From positions 1 to 64,000 of the forward strand of contig CP091033.1 in assembly GCA_039725955.1 (NCBI GenBank): DNA of 64,000 nucleotides, read 5' to 3'. The notes under the pieces were generated by a model. It worked only from the letters and a program-made list of their open reading frames with translations, was not told where the DNA came from and did not search any database. This DNA comes from Sinorhizobium sp. B11. Lineage in GTDB: Bacteria > Pseudomonadota > Alphaproteobacteria > Rhizobiales > Rhizobiaceae. The position numbers were made by a program, and so were the translations under genes. Below, one piece after another: positions 48,301 to 56,547 of the stretch (the stretch's first letter is position 1; each line of letters starts with the position of its first letter).

Positions 48301-51300
48301 GTGTATCGGCCAACATCAAGGCGGGTGGCGCCCTCTCTGTCAATTTCGGCAGCGTCAGCAACACGTCCGCAGCCGGTTCGATGGCCGGCGGCGCCAACGT
48401 GGCGGCGGCAGGCAATCCCGGCGATCCACTCTCCGCGATCTCCGGCCTGACCGCCGGCGGCGCGCTGTTCAACGTCAATTCTGGCCTCGGCGGCGCCGCT
48501 CTCCTACCTCCCGCCAACCCGAATTCCGGCGGCTTCGGCGGCAATATAGCTCACCAGACCTTCCTGTTCGAAACCCGCGGTGACTTCCTCGATGTCGGCA
48601 CCTTCTATGGCTCCGGCTATTTCATGGACCGCATCGGCTATCAGCCGGAGACGACGGTTCCGTTCCTGGGCGACGCCTATTTCGAGAACCAGCTGATCGA
48701 CACCCAGCTGCGGCAGCTCGTCGGCGAAGGGCTCGGCAGGAGCTCCTTCATCGCCGGCAGTGACGCCATCGAGCAGATGAAGACGTTGCTCGACAATGGC
48801 GCCGATTATGCGCAGGCGCACGATCTGGCCGTCGGCCAGGGCCTGACGGCGGAAGAGGCGGCTGCTCTCACCAAGTCGATTGTCCTCTATCAATGGCAGA
48901 CGGTCAACGGCGTTCAGGTGCTGGCGCCCGTGGTTTATGTCGCTGCTGCCGACCGGCAGAAGCTGACCGGTGCCGGCGCCGCCATCGCAGGCGGCTCGGT
49001 CAACATGAATGTCGGCAACCTCGATAATTCCGGCCTCATCGCATCCGCTGGCGACCTCACCGTCTCCGGCAACTCGATCCAGGGCAGCGGCACGTTCCTG
49101 TCGCGCGGCGACACGGCCATCAATGCCACCAACGGCATTACGCTCGCCGCCCAGACGATGACGATCGGCGGCCAGAATGTCGTCAACGCCAATGCCGGCG
49201 TGACCGCAGGCGGCAATCTGCAGCTCGCCGGCGGCAGCGATCTCGCCCTCAAGGGCGTCAAGGTCAATGCCACCGGCAATGCCTCGCTCTCCGGCAAGAA
49301 TGTGACGCTGGCTGCCGCAAAGGTCGAAAACGATGGCCAGCAAAATGCCACCGGCAGCCAGGTCGCCAGCGCCAAGGCCCTGACGATCAAGGCAACCGAC
49401 AATGTCAACGTCATCGGCAGCTCCGCCAAGGCCGGCACGACGCTCGATGTGACCGCCGACAACGGCTCGGTGGCGGTGGTGTCGACCGATGTCGCCCGCA
49501 ACAACCAATCCGGCTACACGAGGACGCTTTCCACCGACCAGCAGCAATCGCAGCTATCCGCCGGCACGAATGCGACGATCAAATCAGGCGACGATATCCT
49601 GCTCTCCGGTTCCTCCGTCAAGGCTGGTGGTGATGTGGCGCTCAGCGCTGGCGACGATATCAACGTCACCGCCGCGCAGGAGCAGTCCGCATCCACCTTC
49701 GGCAAGAAGTCCGCCTCGTCGATCACCCATGTCGGCTCGGAGATCTCGGCCGGCGGCGACCTCTCGGTGACCGCAGGCAATGGCAGCGGCGATCACGACC
49801 TCAACATCGTCGGCAGCAGACTTGCCGCCGACGGCAAGCTCGCTCTCAAGGCCGACGGCGACGTGACGATCGCCGAAGCCACCGACACCGCGACCCTCGA
49901 CACCAGGCTCAGCACCAAGGGCGGTTTCCTCGGCAAGAGCGAGAAGACGACCAGCCATCTCGAAACGACGACGGCCGTCGGCTCATCGATCAGCGGCGCT
50001 GGCGGCGTCGACATCACCTCGGGCAAGGACACGGTCATCTCGGCCTCTAGGATCGAAGCCGGCAAGGAGGGCGGCGGCGCGGCGGACCTGAACATCACCG
50101 CCGGCGGTGACCTCGTCATCGCCTCCGGAATGGATACCAGCGCCAAGGACGACAAAGCCTCGTGGAGTGGCTTCCTATCCAAGAGCTCGTCCAGCCACAA
50201 GAGTTACGATGAGACCACCATTGCCTCCGAACTCGGCGCATCCGGCAATATCAATATGAATGCCGGCGGGGCGGCGGTCATCGCCGGTTCACAAGCCTAT
50301 GCTGACGGCTCAATTTCCGTCACCGGCGACAGCGTCTCTATCATTGGGGCGCAGGAAACCCACCAGCTTGAGGAGCAGCGCAAAAAGTCCGGCTTCGGCG
50401 TAGGCGGCGGTGGCGGGTTTATTTCGATCTACGGCAGCCAGCAGAACAGCGGCAAGCAGGCCTCCGAGCTCAATGTCGCCTCGGTGCTGTCTGCCGGAAC
50501 GGATGTCGCACTCAAGTCGCGCGACACCGACGTCAACATCCTCGGCTCGCAGATCTACGCGACCAACAACATCACCCTCGACGCCGCCCGCGACGTCAAC
50601 ATCACTCCAGGCGCGGAAAGCGAGTCGTCCGAGGAAAAGGAAAAACGCTCCGGCTTTGGCATTTCTTTCGGCTCAAGCAGCGGCGGCTTCTCCGTTGGCA
50701 TCGGCATGTCGTCGGTTTCCGACACGACGAAACAAGGCTCGCAGACAAACGCGATGGCGATTCTTTCCGCTGGCAACGACCTGACGATCAAGGCCGGACG
50801 CGACGCCAACCTGCAGGCCGCCGACGTCTCGGCCGATCGCGACTTGGCAATCACTGGCGCGCGCGATGTCAATCTGCTGAGCGCTGAGGACAAATCGAAC
50901 TACGAGAGCGTACACGAACAGTTCTTCGCCGGCGTGACACTGTCGGTTTCGACAGGATTGGTCAGCGCAGGCCAGAGTATTGCCGGCGCTGCACAGAAGA
51001 TCGCCGGTATTTCCGACGGCTACACGGCAGCCAACGCCGCCTTCGCCTCGCTTAAAGCTTATGACGCGCTCCAGCAGCTCTCAAGTATCGCCAAGGATGG
51101 CGGCAACATAGCGTCCATATCGCTGACGGCAGGCTTCAATTACGAAAAGAACAGCGCCTCTGCGTCCACCTCTACGCCAGTCGTCACGAGCGTGGAAGCT
51201 GGTCGATCGGTCGCCATCGAAGCCACCTCCGGCGATCTGACCGGGCATGGCGCGCAGATAACGGCGGGGTATGATTACGGCGTTCCTGCAGTAGTCGGCG

Positions 51301-53195
51301 ACGACAAGTTCGGCGATATCACGTTGAAAGCCGGTCACGATATCACGCTGGAAAGCGCGCAGGCAACCAGCGAAACGGCCAGCGACAGCAAGTCGGCGAA
51401 CGCAAGCTTCGGCGTGAGCGCGGGCATCGGCCTGCAAGGCGTCGGTGTCGGCGTCACCGGTGGCGCCGGCGCGGGAATGTCGACTTCCGATGCCACTTCG
51501 GTCACACAGATCAACAGCCATGTTACCGGCATCGGCGACATCAAAATCAGCTCAGGCAACGATACGACGCTCAAGGGCGCCGTCGTTTCCGGCGATACGA
51601 TCACGGCCGATGTCGGTGGCGATCTCAGTATCATCTCGACACCCGATACAGGCAGCAGCGCGAATAGCTCTGCCTCCGCTGGCTTCTCGTTGAGCGGGGC
51701 GGTGGGCGGCAATCTTCTGCCTTTGACCACTCAGCTTTCAGGCTTGCAATTCGGGGGCGGCCTCGGCTCGGGTGCCACGAACTGGATCAACGAGCAGTCC
51801 GGTCTTCTCTCCACTGGCAAGATGGATATCGAGGTCCACGGCAATACCGATCTTCAGGCCGGCAAGATCATCTCCGAGAGCGGCGATCTGGCGCTTTCGA
51901 CCGATACGCTGACCTACAGCGATTTCTTGGGCCAGAAGGGCTATGAGGGCTTCAGCGCCCAAATCGGCATCGAGATTCCCGGCAATGAGTCGCCCGGTGC
52001 GCCGCCCGCCAACAATACCCTCGAAGGCACTTACCAGCTCGACGACACGCGCCAGACCGTCCGCGCCACCGTCGGCCCTGGCATCATCACCGTTCGTAAC
52101 GAGGAGAAGCAGGTGGCCCTGGAGCAATCCGGAGCGACAGCACCGCTCGCCGACCTTAACCGCGATCCCGACAAAGCCTACGAGATCACACGGGATAAGC
52201 ATGTTGATCTGGAGATCTATGTCTCGACGCAGAGCATAAAAGCTGCGCTTGAGGCCGGCAAAACGATTGCCGACGCGATCGGCGATGTGTTCGAGCGCAT
52301 GGCTGCAGATGGACATTTGTCTTTGGATGACGCTCGTTCGGCAGCAGCGCTCGCGCAATATCGAGATGACCCGGCAGTACTTTCTCAATTGGCGAGCTGC
52401 GGCCAGCGCGCAGAGAACGAGTTTCATCTACTTGATTGGCTCATTACGCCTGCATACGCCGACGCCGCGAGTTGTACTATTTTCGTTGACGGCAAAAGCT
52501 TCACGGTCTCTGCGGCTGGCGCACTCAACTGTTTGAATGTATTTCAGCGCCTGACCAAACTCGCTGTCGGAGAGGCGACTTTGGCGGGCACCGTAGTTGC
52601 AGGCTTGCTGACCACCGGCTTCTTGCTGGCCTCGACAACAGCAGTTGGCGACAAGGTTGATCAGACCGCGATCCTAGCGGACGGAACAGCGGTTCATGTC
52701 ACCGGTGACGGCGACTCCTTGCTACGTCGCGTCGAAATCACTCAAAATGGTCAGGCAACCGTCCTATTTCTCACCATCGGCAATGACGGCCAATATGAAC
52801 TGCTCTCTGGCACTGTGCTGGGCGGTGCTATGCCAGACGCTATACTTGCGGGAGTGGCAGATCAGATTTCCACCGCCACTGGCAAACAGGTTGTCTATAA
52901 TGAAAAAAATTCGGATGGCGGAAACGAATCTACCAGTGAGCCACCACGCGGTAAAAAGGCCAGTTCATCTGCCGTTGGTGACAAGGTCAGAACCCCACAA
53001 TCGCATCCGGAAGATTTTGTCAAAGTTGAAGGAACGAAATACAGAAACAAGAAAACTGGTGAGATCTGGGAGAAAAGTCGGACAACGCATACTGACAAAG
53101 ATGGAGAATGGAAAGTCGGTTCGCATCCAGGAAAACCTCCTCGCCCATCGGACAAGATCACCGTTGGCAGTGACGGAGTGATTATCAAATTTTAA
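45315..53195 (+). CDS. TpsA/CdiA-like filamentous exoprotein (2626 residues)
   Basis: This is a haemagglutinin-type exoprotein. A long extended signal peptide (residues 1-50, ending TFANAQS) precedes the TPS secretion domain (about 55-290) with SHNKYDNFNVGTPGLILN and NPNGITCDGCGFINT. Haemagglutinin-type repeats follow, densest at about residues 1400-1900 (LSGSSVKAGGDVALSAGDD, ASVLSAGTDVALKSRD, AILSAGNDLTIKAGRD). The tip from about residue 2370 changes style: a hydrophobic segment VVAGLLTTGFLLAST, then a Lys-rich end with TKYRNKKTGEIWEKS. No VENN motif is seen. By analogy with CdiA the tip would be a toxin delivered to neighbours. GGAAGG precedes the ATG. Confidence 0.9.
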   Translation: MGAGLGKSAMATGGVAAVNAKCARNFFRQSLALLLSSLLMLQPTFANAQSVSASSTAAGANQPSVGTAPNGVPLIDIVTPNSQGLSHNKYDNFNVGTPGLILNNFKGEVGTSNLGGVTPGNANLKTSGPASVILNEVTSGNRSALNGPTEVFGGRADVIIANPNGITCDGCGFINTPHATLTTGVPDIGADGALKGYTVNGGDVTIGPNGGNFAAGPGAVDLFDIVSRAVTVNGPVYGKDLRVTAGRNQFDYATGNATPLAATSGTPEYAIDGTALGAMQADRIKIVVTEKGAGVRMRGDMAANAGELSLSADGKISLGNVSGQQGVSISSKAKVTASKVTSKAKVAVQADQGITLDTIAADDDILLSSGNGLLSVGGEVNSAANVQMTSSAGIASGSVVAGNALTLSTTSGDIQIAGAVKSAEALTMTATSGAITAASLVSGNNLTLSAGADIAISGDVLAESTVAVSGGSIAAATIASGVDLAATAQSANAALVLQPTGDMSLTATNGSITVSNALMSSGDLSANASQNLAYGKLQSLGDADLSASGQIGYGNPISAKGNLTLTTTAIDLSNGGASNIAAGGTLTLNADSANLSNNNITLGGLTLNLAGAADLSGTRIYTVTNAGGSGDIDINASGLSTSNSTALLAAHDLTLSLPSLSNAGQLAAGHDLTFNVSGNFTNSATGLAYAGHDAGLFVGGVLTNDQGAILSGNDLTIAGVTASQRNAAVTNVSGLIQAGNDMSILTSNLTNRRVVTPQWTTANLVSSAVVSGFTLNPVAAGLPFGYLETVDQNMYQLYPGVDPGLWQDYQPLLWSKATLADGTVYHAWTWVSGNGPTRVEPIFDWITDRVPKDANGNPVVDPNNPSRYFIVDEVNAGGSDTSTTYTWDWSSHLSQSVYEDRLVGTLSPEATIRASRNLTIDATNLTNSFSSIEAGGNATLQGSALTNTGVTLFRTTTTTCSAQGACTAYDANGNANPSKNIASGTSIVSSVEAIGGVSANIKAGGALSVNFGSVSNTSAAGSMAGGANVAAAGNPGDPLSAISGLTAGGALFNVNSGLGGAALLPPANPNSGGFGGNIAHQTFLFETRGDFLDVGTFYGSGYFMDRIGYQPETTVPFLGDAYFENQLIDTQLRQLVGEGLGRSSFIAGSDAIEQMKTLLDNGADYAQAHDLAVGQGLTAEEAAALTKSIVLYQWQTVNGVQVLAPVVYVAAADRQKLTGAGAAIAGGSVNMNVGNLDNSGLIASAGDLTVSGNSIQGSGTFLSRGDTAINATNGITLAAQTMTIGGQNVVNANAGVTAGGNLQLAGGSDLALKGVKVNATGNASLSGKNVTLAAAKVENDGQQNATGSQVASAKALTIKATDNVNVIGSSAKAGTTLDVTADNGSVAVVSTDVARNNQSGYTRTLSTDQQQSQLSAGTNATIKSGDDILLSGSSVKAGGDVALSAGDDINVTAAQEQSASTFGKKSASSITHVGSEISAGGDLSVTAGNGSGDHDLNIVGSRLAADGKLALKADGDVTIAEATDTATLDTRLSTKGGFLGKSEKTTSHLETTTAVGSSISGAGGVDITSGKDTVISASRIEAGKEGGGAADLNITAGGDLVIASGMDTSAKDDKASWSGFLSKSSSSHKSYDETTIASELGASGNINMNAGGAAVIAGSQAYADGSISVTGDSVSIIGAQETHQLEEQRKKSGFGVGGGGGFISIYGSQQNSGKQASELNVASVLSAGTDVALKSRDTDVNILGSQIYATNNITLDAARDVNITPGAESESSEEKEKRSGFGISFGSSSGGFSVGIGMSSVSDTTKQGSQTNAMAILSAGNDLTIKAGRDANLQAADVSADRDLAITGARDVNLLSAEDKSNYESVHEQFFAGVTLSVSTGLVSAGQSIAGAAQKIAGISDGYTAANAAFASLKAYDALQQLSSIAKDGGNIASISLTAGFNYEKNSASASTSTPVVTSVEAGRSVAIEATSGDLTGHGAQITAGYDYGVPAVVGDDKFGDITLKAGHDITLESAQATSETASDSKSANASFGVSAGIGLQGVGVGVTGGAGAGMSTSDATSVTQINSHVTGIGDIKISSGNDTTLKGAVVSGDTITADVGGDLSIISTPDTGSSANSSASAGFSLSGAVGGNLLPLTTQLSGLQFGGGLGSGATNWINEQSGLLSTGKMDIEVHGNTDLQAGKIISESGDLALSTDTLTYSDFLGQKGYEGFSAQIGIEIPGNESPGAPPANNTLEGTYQLDDTRQTVRATVGPGIITVRNEEKQVALEQSGATAPLADLNRDPDKAYEITRDKHVDLEIYVSTQSIKAALEAGKTIADAIGDVFERMAADGHLSLDDARSAAALAQYRDDPAVLSQLASCGQRAENEFHLLDWLITPAYADAASCTIFVDGKSFTVSAAGALNCLNVFQRLTKLAVGEATLAGTVVAGLLTTGFLLASTTAVGDKVDQTAILADGTAVHVTGDGDSLLRRVEITQNGQATVLFLTIGNDGQYELLSGTVLGGAMPDAILAGVADQISTATGKQVVYNEKNSDGGNESTSEPPRGKKASSSAVGDKVRTPQSHPEDFVKVEGTKYRNKKTGEIWEKSRTTHTDKDGEWKVGSHPGKPPRPSDKITVGSDGVIIKF

Positions 53196-53205
53196 GGGAA
53201 GAACA

Positions 53206-53835
53206 ATGAGCGATACTCTTCAGGCGTTACTGAAGTCCGTCAATCTCGCGGGATATGGAGCGTCAACTCGCTTCCTCGGTTTTTTCGAAAAGGACGGCCG
53301 ATATACGTCGGGCATGGAAGAAACTGCCGTCGACTTCTTCATGCAATATTTCAGAAACGATCTGGAGCATTTTGTGATTGCATCCTCGGTGCACGCAAAC
53401 TCTGACGAAGTTGGGCATTACGGGGATGCGGCGGATGACCAGCGAGACGGCAATTTAATAAGGGGCCTTGTGGGGGCCGGGCTTATCGAAGAATTTGGTT
53501 ACAAAGAACGATTTGGGCGTGATCCTAGTTCGCAGGAATATACTGAATCGGTCGAAAGGGAATGGGCGAATATTACTCTCATGAGAGTGCATGATTTCCC
53601 TATCGAAAGGGTAAGATCTTTACTTATCGCAAAGATGGTTGTGTATGGACTGTACGGTCATTGCTTCATAATCTCACGCGAATGGAATCTGGCTTTTTAT
53701 CCGCACGATGATTTTGGTTTTGGCGTGATAGCTTTAGGCGACAACGCAAATGTACAAGTCGCACACGATTTTTTGGCGCAGGCGGATCAGTTGCCGGGCA
53801 TGAATTCAATCATCAGGACGCCGCCCACCAATTGA
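53206..53835 (+). CDS. Candidate immunity protein of the CDI-like locus
   Basis: It starts 10 bases after the tpsA stop, with GGGAAG upstream of the ATG. The 209-residue product is acidic and soluble, without a signal peptide, and contains EDGRYTSG-like and YPHDDFGFGVIALG segments. Base composition is lower in GC than the exoprotein body but like the exoprotein tip. Position, size and charge match CdiI-type immunity proteins, which bind the cognate toxin in the cytoplasm. I do not recognise a named Imm family. Confidence 0.65.
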   Translation: MSDTLQALLKSVNLAGYGASTRFLGFFEKDGRYTSGMEETAVDFFMQYFRNDLEHFVIASSVHANSDEVGHYGDAADDQRDGNLIRGLVGAGLIEEFGYKERFGRDPSSQEYTESVEREWANITLMRVHDFPIERVRSLLIAKMVVYGLYGHCFIISREWNLAFYPHDDFGFGVIALGDNANVQVAHDFLAQADQLPGMNSIIRTPPTN

Positions 53836-54176
53836 GCCGAGCTCCGAAAGTAAAGAAGGGCGGTCTCCAATGTGTCAGAACCAGCGGCGGGTTCCTCTGT
53901 AAGGGCGAGAAGACGACCTGGACGGTGGTGAACAGGACGTTTGCTACATTTATTGAGATGTCTATCGATGCGATACTATTGACGTCCTCTCCAAGCCCAA
54001 TCGAAAGCATATTCAAACTCCTCCGGATAAGCGCTGAGTTTCGCAGTGACGGGGGCCGCCGATAAGCTTCTATTCGGACCGGAAGCAAACTATGGATCGA
54101 GAATATGCAAAGATAATGGTGGACCACCTCTACGATGAAGGAGACAGGGATATAATATTCTTCGGGTTCATCATCG
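53836..54176. other. AT-rich spacer with possible orphan fragments
   Basis: A frame at about 53832-54065 (plus) and a very short one from ATG 54093 (MDREYAKIMVDHLYDEGDRD) have compositions similar to the immunity gene but are broken. In CDI loci such tails often hold displaced toxin or immunity pieces. Nothing can be confirmed here. Confidence 0.4.
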
Positions 54177-54440
54177 GTGTCGCGGCAAACTATCCTCCGC
54201 GACCGCCTTGAGGGCGAAGTGCTGCCGCACTTTTCCGACCGCATCCTGTCCTTCGATCTGACTACTTCTCATTTTTATTCTGAACTGATGGCACGCGCTC
54301 GAGCATCTGGGAAAGCGATCGGCATGGCTGATGGCTACATCGCAGCCACAGCGGCAGCAAATGACCTCGTGATCTCAACTCGCGACACAAGCCCTTTCGA
54401 GGCTGCTGAGCTGAAAGTGATCAATCCCTGGTCCACATAA
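54177..54440 (+). pseudogene. VapC-type PIN-domain toxin, C-terminal fragment
   Basis: The 87-residue frame ends ADGYIAATAAANDLVISTRD, then TSPFEAAELKVINPWST. This is the last half of a VapC PIN domain, with the conserved Asp in MADGYIAA and the RD(T/V)xPF end. The N-terminal half with the first catalytic Asp is absent, and no vapB lies upstream. It is a remnant. Confidence 0.8.
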
Positions 54441-54500
54441 CGACAGTGTTCATCTGGGTGTCGTAAGTTCAGATCCCTTCACATCAGGTGTTTTGTCAAT

Positions 54501-54838
54501 CGTGAATTAGCCCCCGAAAGGCCCGGACATGCTCCACCACTTAGCTAAGTGGGTAGGAGTAATGTTGGTAATATGACTAGCAGCAATTTTAAGATGGAAG
54601 TCCTCGCCGGGCCGGAACGTCGGCGGCGCTGGAGCACGGCAGAGAAGCTGGCGATCATCCACGAGACCTATGAGGCGGACGCGACGGTGAGCGTCGTCGC
54701 GCGTCGGCACGGTATCCAGCCAAACCAGTTGTTCGCTTGGCGCAAGCTGGCGTCTCAGGGGGCGCTGACGGCGACGGCCGCTGAAGAGGAGGTCGTTCCG
54801 GCTTCCGAATACTGCGCGCTGCAGGCCCAGCTTGGGTG
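54501..54838 (+). mobile_element. IS3-family (IS2-like) left-end remnant, copy 2
   Basis: The first 250 bases repeat 33647-33896 with few mismatches. Here OrfA is in frame further: after GIQPNQLFAWRKLASQ it continues TATAAEEEVVPASEYCALQA and stops at 54839, where a full OrfA would go on to the leucine zipper. The first bases (TGAATTAGCCCCCGAAAGG) are probably the IS end. No orfB is seen downstream. Confidence 0.8.
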
Positions 54839-55025
54839 AAGTGAGATCACAACACCGATTTGATTGCCGGGCGTCGCTCCCGCGCCGGTGATGATCAGGA
54901 AACAGCGAGCTGCCGTGAACAACCCGGCAATCGGGGAGTTGCCTCCGGGGACCGCCTCCGACGTGGATGGCGCCGACGTTCCAACCACCGGAGATATCTC
55001 TGGTGGTGACCGCTCCGATAGCCGC

Positions 55026-55445
55026 TCAATCGAGGCGGTTGACTCGGCCGGACCGGCCGCGCGTCTCGGCAAACAGTCTGGCGATCTTCATCATGAAGGA
55101 TTTGCTGAAACGGCCGAGTAAGTCCTGGTCGGGCTCGATGTACCAGGAGCGCTCGACGATATCGTAATTGTATTCGTCGACCATGATCCAGCACCGCTTC
55201 AGATCGCTCAAGCCCGCACGCTTGCGCTCCATGTCCGGGATCTCCACAGCTGACCGGCCCGTCTGAGGCGGTTGCGTGGTAATGGCGAGGAGCGCAAGAT
55301 GGGTGTTTCCGCCGGCTGCATTGCGGATGGCGATGACGACGCAGACGGGGCGATGCTTGCGGCCCTCGGTTTCGCCGCGCTGCTGCTGCCAGGCCCAGAG
55401 GTAAGGATAGGAGATGACTTCGCCGGGTCGGAATTCACGGCTCAT
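55026..55445 (-). CDS. Type II toxin, PemK/MazF-like
   Basis: From the ATG at 55445 the 139-residue product reads MSREFRPGEVISYPYLWAWQ, then GETEGRKHRPVCVVIAIR and LALLAITTQPP. This is a basic SH3-like barrel pattern (PG[D/E]VI, RPVVVI) as in PemK/MazF-type RNases. The start overlaps the antitoxin stop by 11 bases, ensuring coupled translation. The last residues (ETRGRSGRVNRLD) enter sequence next to an IS remnant but look native. Family call is by pattern only. Confidence 0.65.
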   Translation of the reverse strand: MSREFRPGEVISYPYLWAWQQQRGETEGRKHRPVCVVIAIRNAAGGNTHLALLAITTQPPQTGRSAVEIPDMERKRAGLSDLKRCWIMVDEYNYDIVERSWYIEPDQDLLGRFSKSFMMKIARLFAETRGRSGRVNRLD

Positions 55446-55695
55446 CGTCGTAGCCCTCGCCGCGCGCCAGCCGATCGAGTGCCTCGTCGAACAGTTCTGC
55501 ATGCTCGGCGGGCATTTCCGAGATAGTATAGGCGCGGCGGGGGTCGCCGCCCGTGCGCATGCGCTCATAGTGCTCGTAACTCATCAGCACAAAGCGGGGT
55601 TTCTTGTGGCGGGTGAGCATGACCGGTTCGCGGCTTGCGGCATCGGTAATATCACCAATCTGCTTATTCAAATCGCCTGTTGTAAACTGCTTCAT
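55435..55695 (-). CDS. Type II antitoxin, Phd/YefM-like
   Basis: The 86-residue protein starts MKQFTTGDLNKQIGDITDAA and contains REPVMLTRHKKPRFVLMSYE. This is the Phd/YefM fold: an N-terminal DNA-binding domain with the V(I/L)TxxxxPxxVLMS signature. The acidic C-terminus (ALDRLARGEGYDDEP) would wrap the toxin. It is the first gene of the pair and probably represses its own promoter through the repeats at 55716-55752. Confidence 0.85.
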   Translation of the reverse strand: MKQFTTGDLNKQIGDITDAASREPVMLTRHKKPRFVLMSYEHYERMRTGGDPRRAYTISEMPAEHAELFDEALDRLARGEGYDDEP

Positions 55696-56059
55696 GGCTA
55701 TCGTCTCCAGTAGGCTTTTCCATATAAGCCATTTTTCCCATGTTTTCCATATTTTCTACTTTTGGCGAAAATGGCTCACACGCCGTCTCCTGGAGCCCGG
55801 CAGACCGGCATGCCGAGGCGACTTGCATTGTCAGTGAGGTTGCGGGTGATGCCGTGTCCGGAAAGACGATCAATCCAGCTGGAATGACTGAAAGCATCTG
55901 CTTGGTCCAGTTAGGCTTGAAGGCAATCTGGATAACCTTCCTAGCCTCAGCCCAGCAAGCGGCGATCCGTTCGGCACCTTTTGGCGAACCGGTGTGCAGA
56001 AGAACCATGTCGGGATGCTTGGCATAATCCTGGTAAATGTCTAGTTCGCCGATAGCCAC
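55664..56059 (-). pseudogene. DUF2493/SLOG-like fragment
   Basis: Residues from the GTG at 56059 include MVLLHTGSPKGAERIAACWA and KVIQIAFKPNWTKQ, then a P-x-GLIVFPD segment. These are the GGAxG(A/D)xIA and VIAFPGS-type motifs of DUF2493 Rossmann-like proteins found in rhizobial mobile DNA. A normal protein has a further 150 or more N-terminal residues that are not present. The C-terminal tail (repeated ENM/KM) reads into the antitoxin promoter and is not native. Confidence 0.6.
55716..55752 (-). promoter_or_regulatory. Direct repeats upstream of the antitoxin, candidate operator
   Basis: TTTTCCATAT occurs at 55716-55725 and again at 55743-55752, 27 bp apart, 21-57 bp before the antitoxin start. 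The AT-rich spacing suits a Phd/YefM autorepressor site overlapping the promoter. Confidence 0.45.
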
Positions 56060-56547
56060 CGGCGGGTTTCTTCGGGAGGTTTGATTTCGCTAGCTGTGCC
56101 ACACCAAGCCCTTGGCCTGGCTCCACAAGTCGAAAACCGCAAAACGAGAACCTTCCCCAAAAGTTCGTGCGTTTCTGGCCCAAAAGGCGCAGCTTTTATG
56201 ATCGCCCTCCGAAAGGCATCCTGGAGACGCTGTCTTGCGACGTGCGGCGTTCCTGCAGTCTCGACCAGGGGGCCGCGGGTGATCGCGCCGGCTTCGTTTA
56301 TCATAAAGTACGCGATTCCATCGACGCGGGCGCGATCAAGGCGCGGGTCCGATGCGACTATCCGGTCAACCTCTAGCGCCACTCGTTCAAAGCCGGAATG
56401 TCCCACTTGAGCGAATCCGGGCGATGGAAGCGAGATCGCGATAAGCGCGAATATGAAACTGCAGACTCTCGTGCAACGGTCCGACACCTTGTGCCTGGGC
56501 AAACTATCGATCTTCTGTCGACTAGGCAGTTGCTTGGTCTCAAGCAA
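56041..56547 (-). CDS. Secreted TonB_C-like hypothetical protein
   Basis: The 168-residue frame has a signal peptide (CSFIFALIAISLPSPGFAQ). The following segment, VDGIAYFMINEAGAITRGPL, then an AFRRAIIKAAPFGP-like helix, is reminiscent of the TonB/TolA C-terminal domain (strand-turn-strand, then VRRAxPFP). Two Cys lie near the end. The function is unknown. It overlaps the DUF2493 remnant by 19 bases. Confidence 0.5.
   Translation of the reverse strand: MLETKQLPSRQKIDSLPRHKVSDRCTRVCSFIFALIAISLPSPGFAQVGHSGFERVALEVDRIVASDPRLDRARVDGIAYFMINEAGAITRGPLVETAGTPHVARQRLQDAFRRAIIKAAPFGPETHELLGKVLVLRFSTCGARPRAWCGTASEIKPPEETRRWLSAN

Noticed and set aside
54864-55121. Plus-strand frame between the IS remnant and the toxin gene
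   Set aside because: Overlaps the toxin on the opposite strand in part and shows no motif; no IS right end could be identified there.
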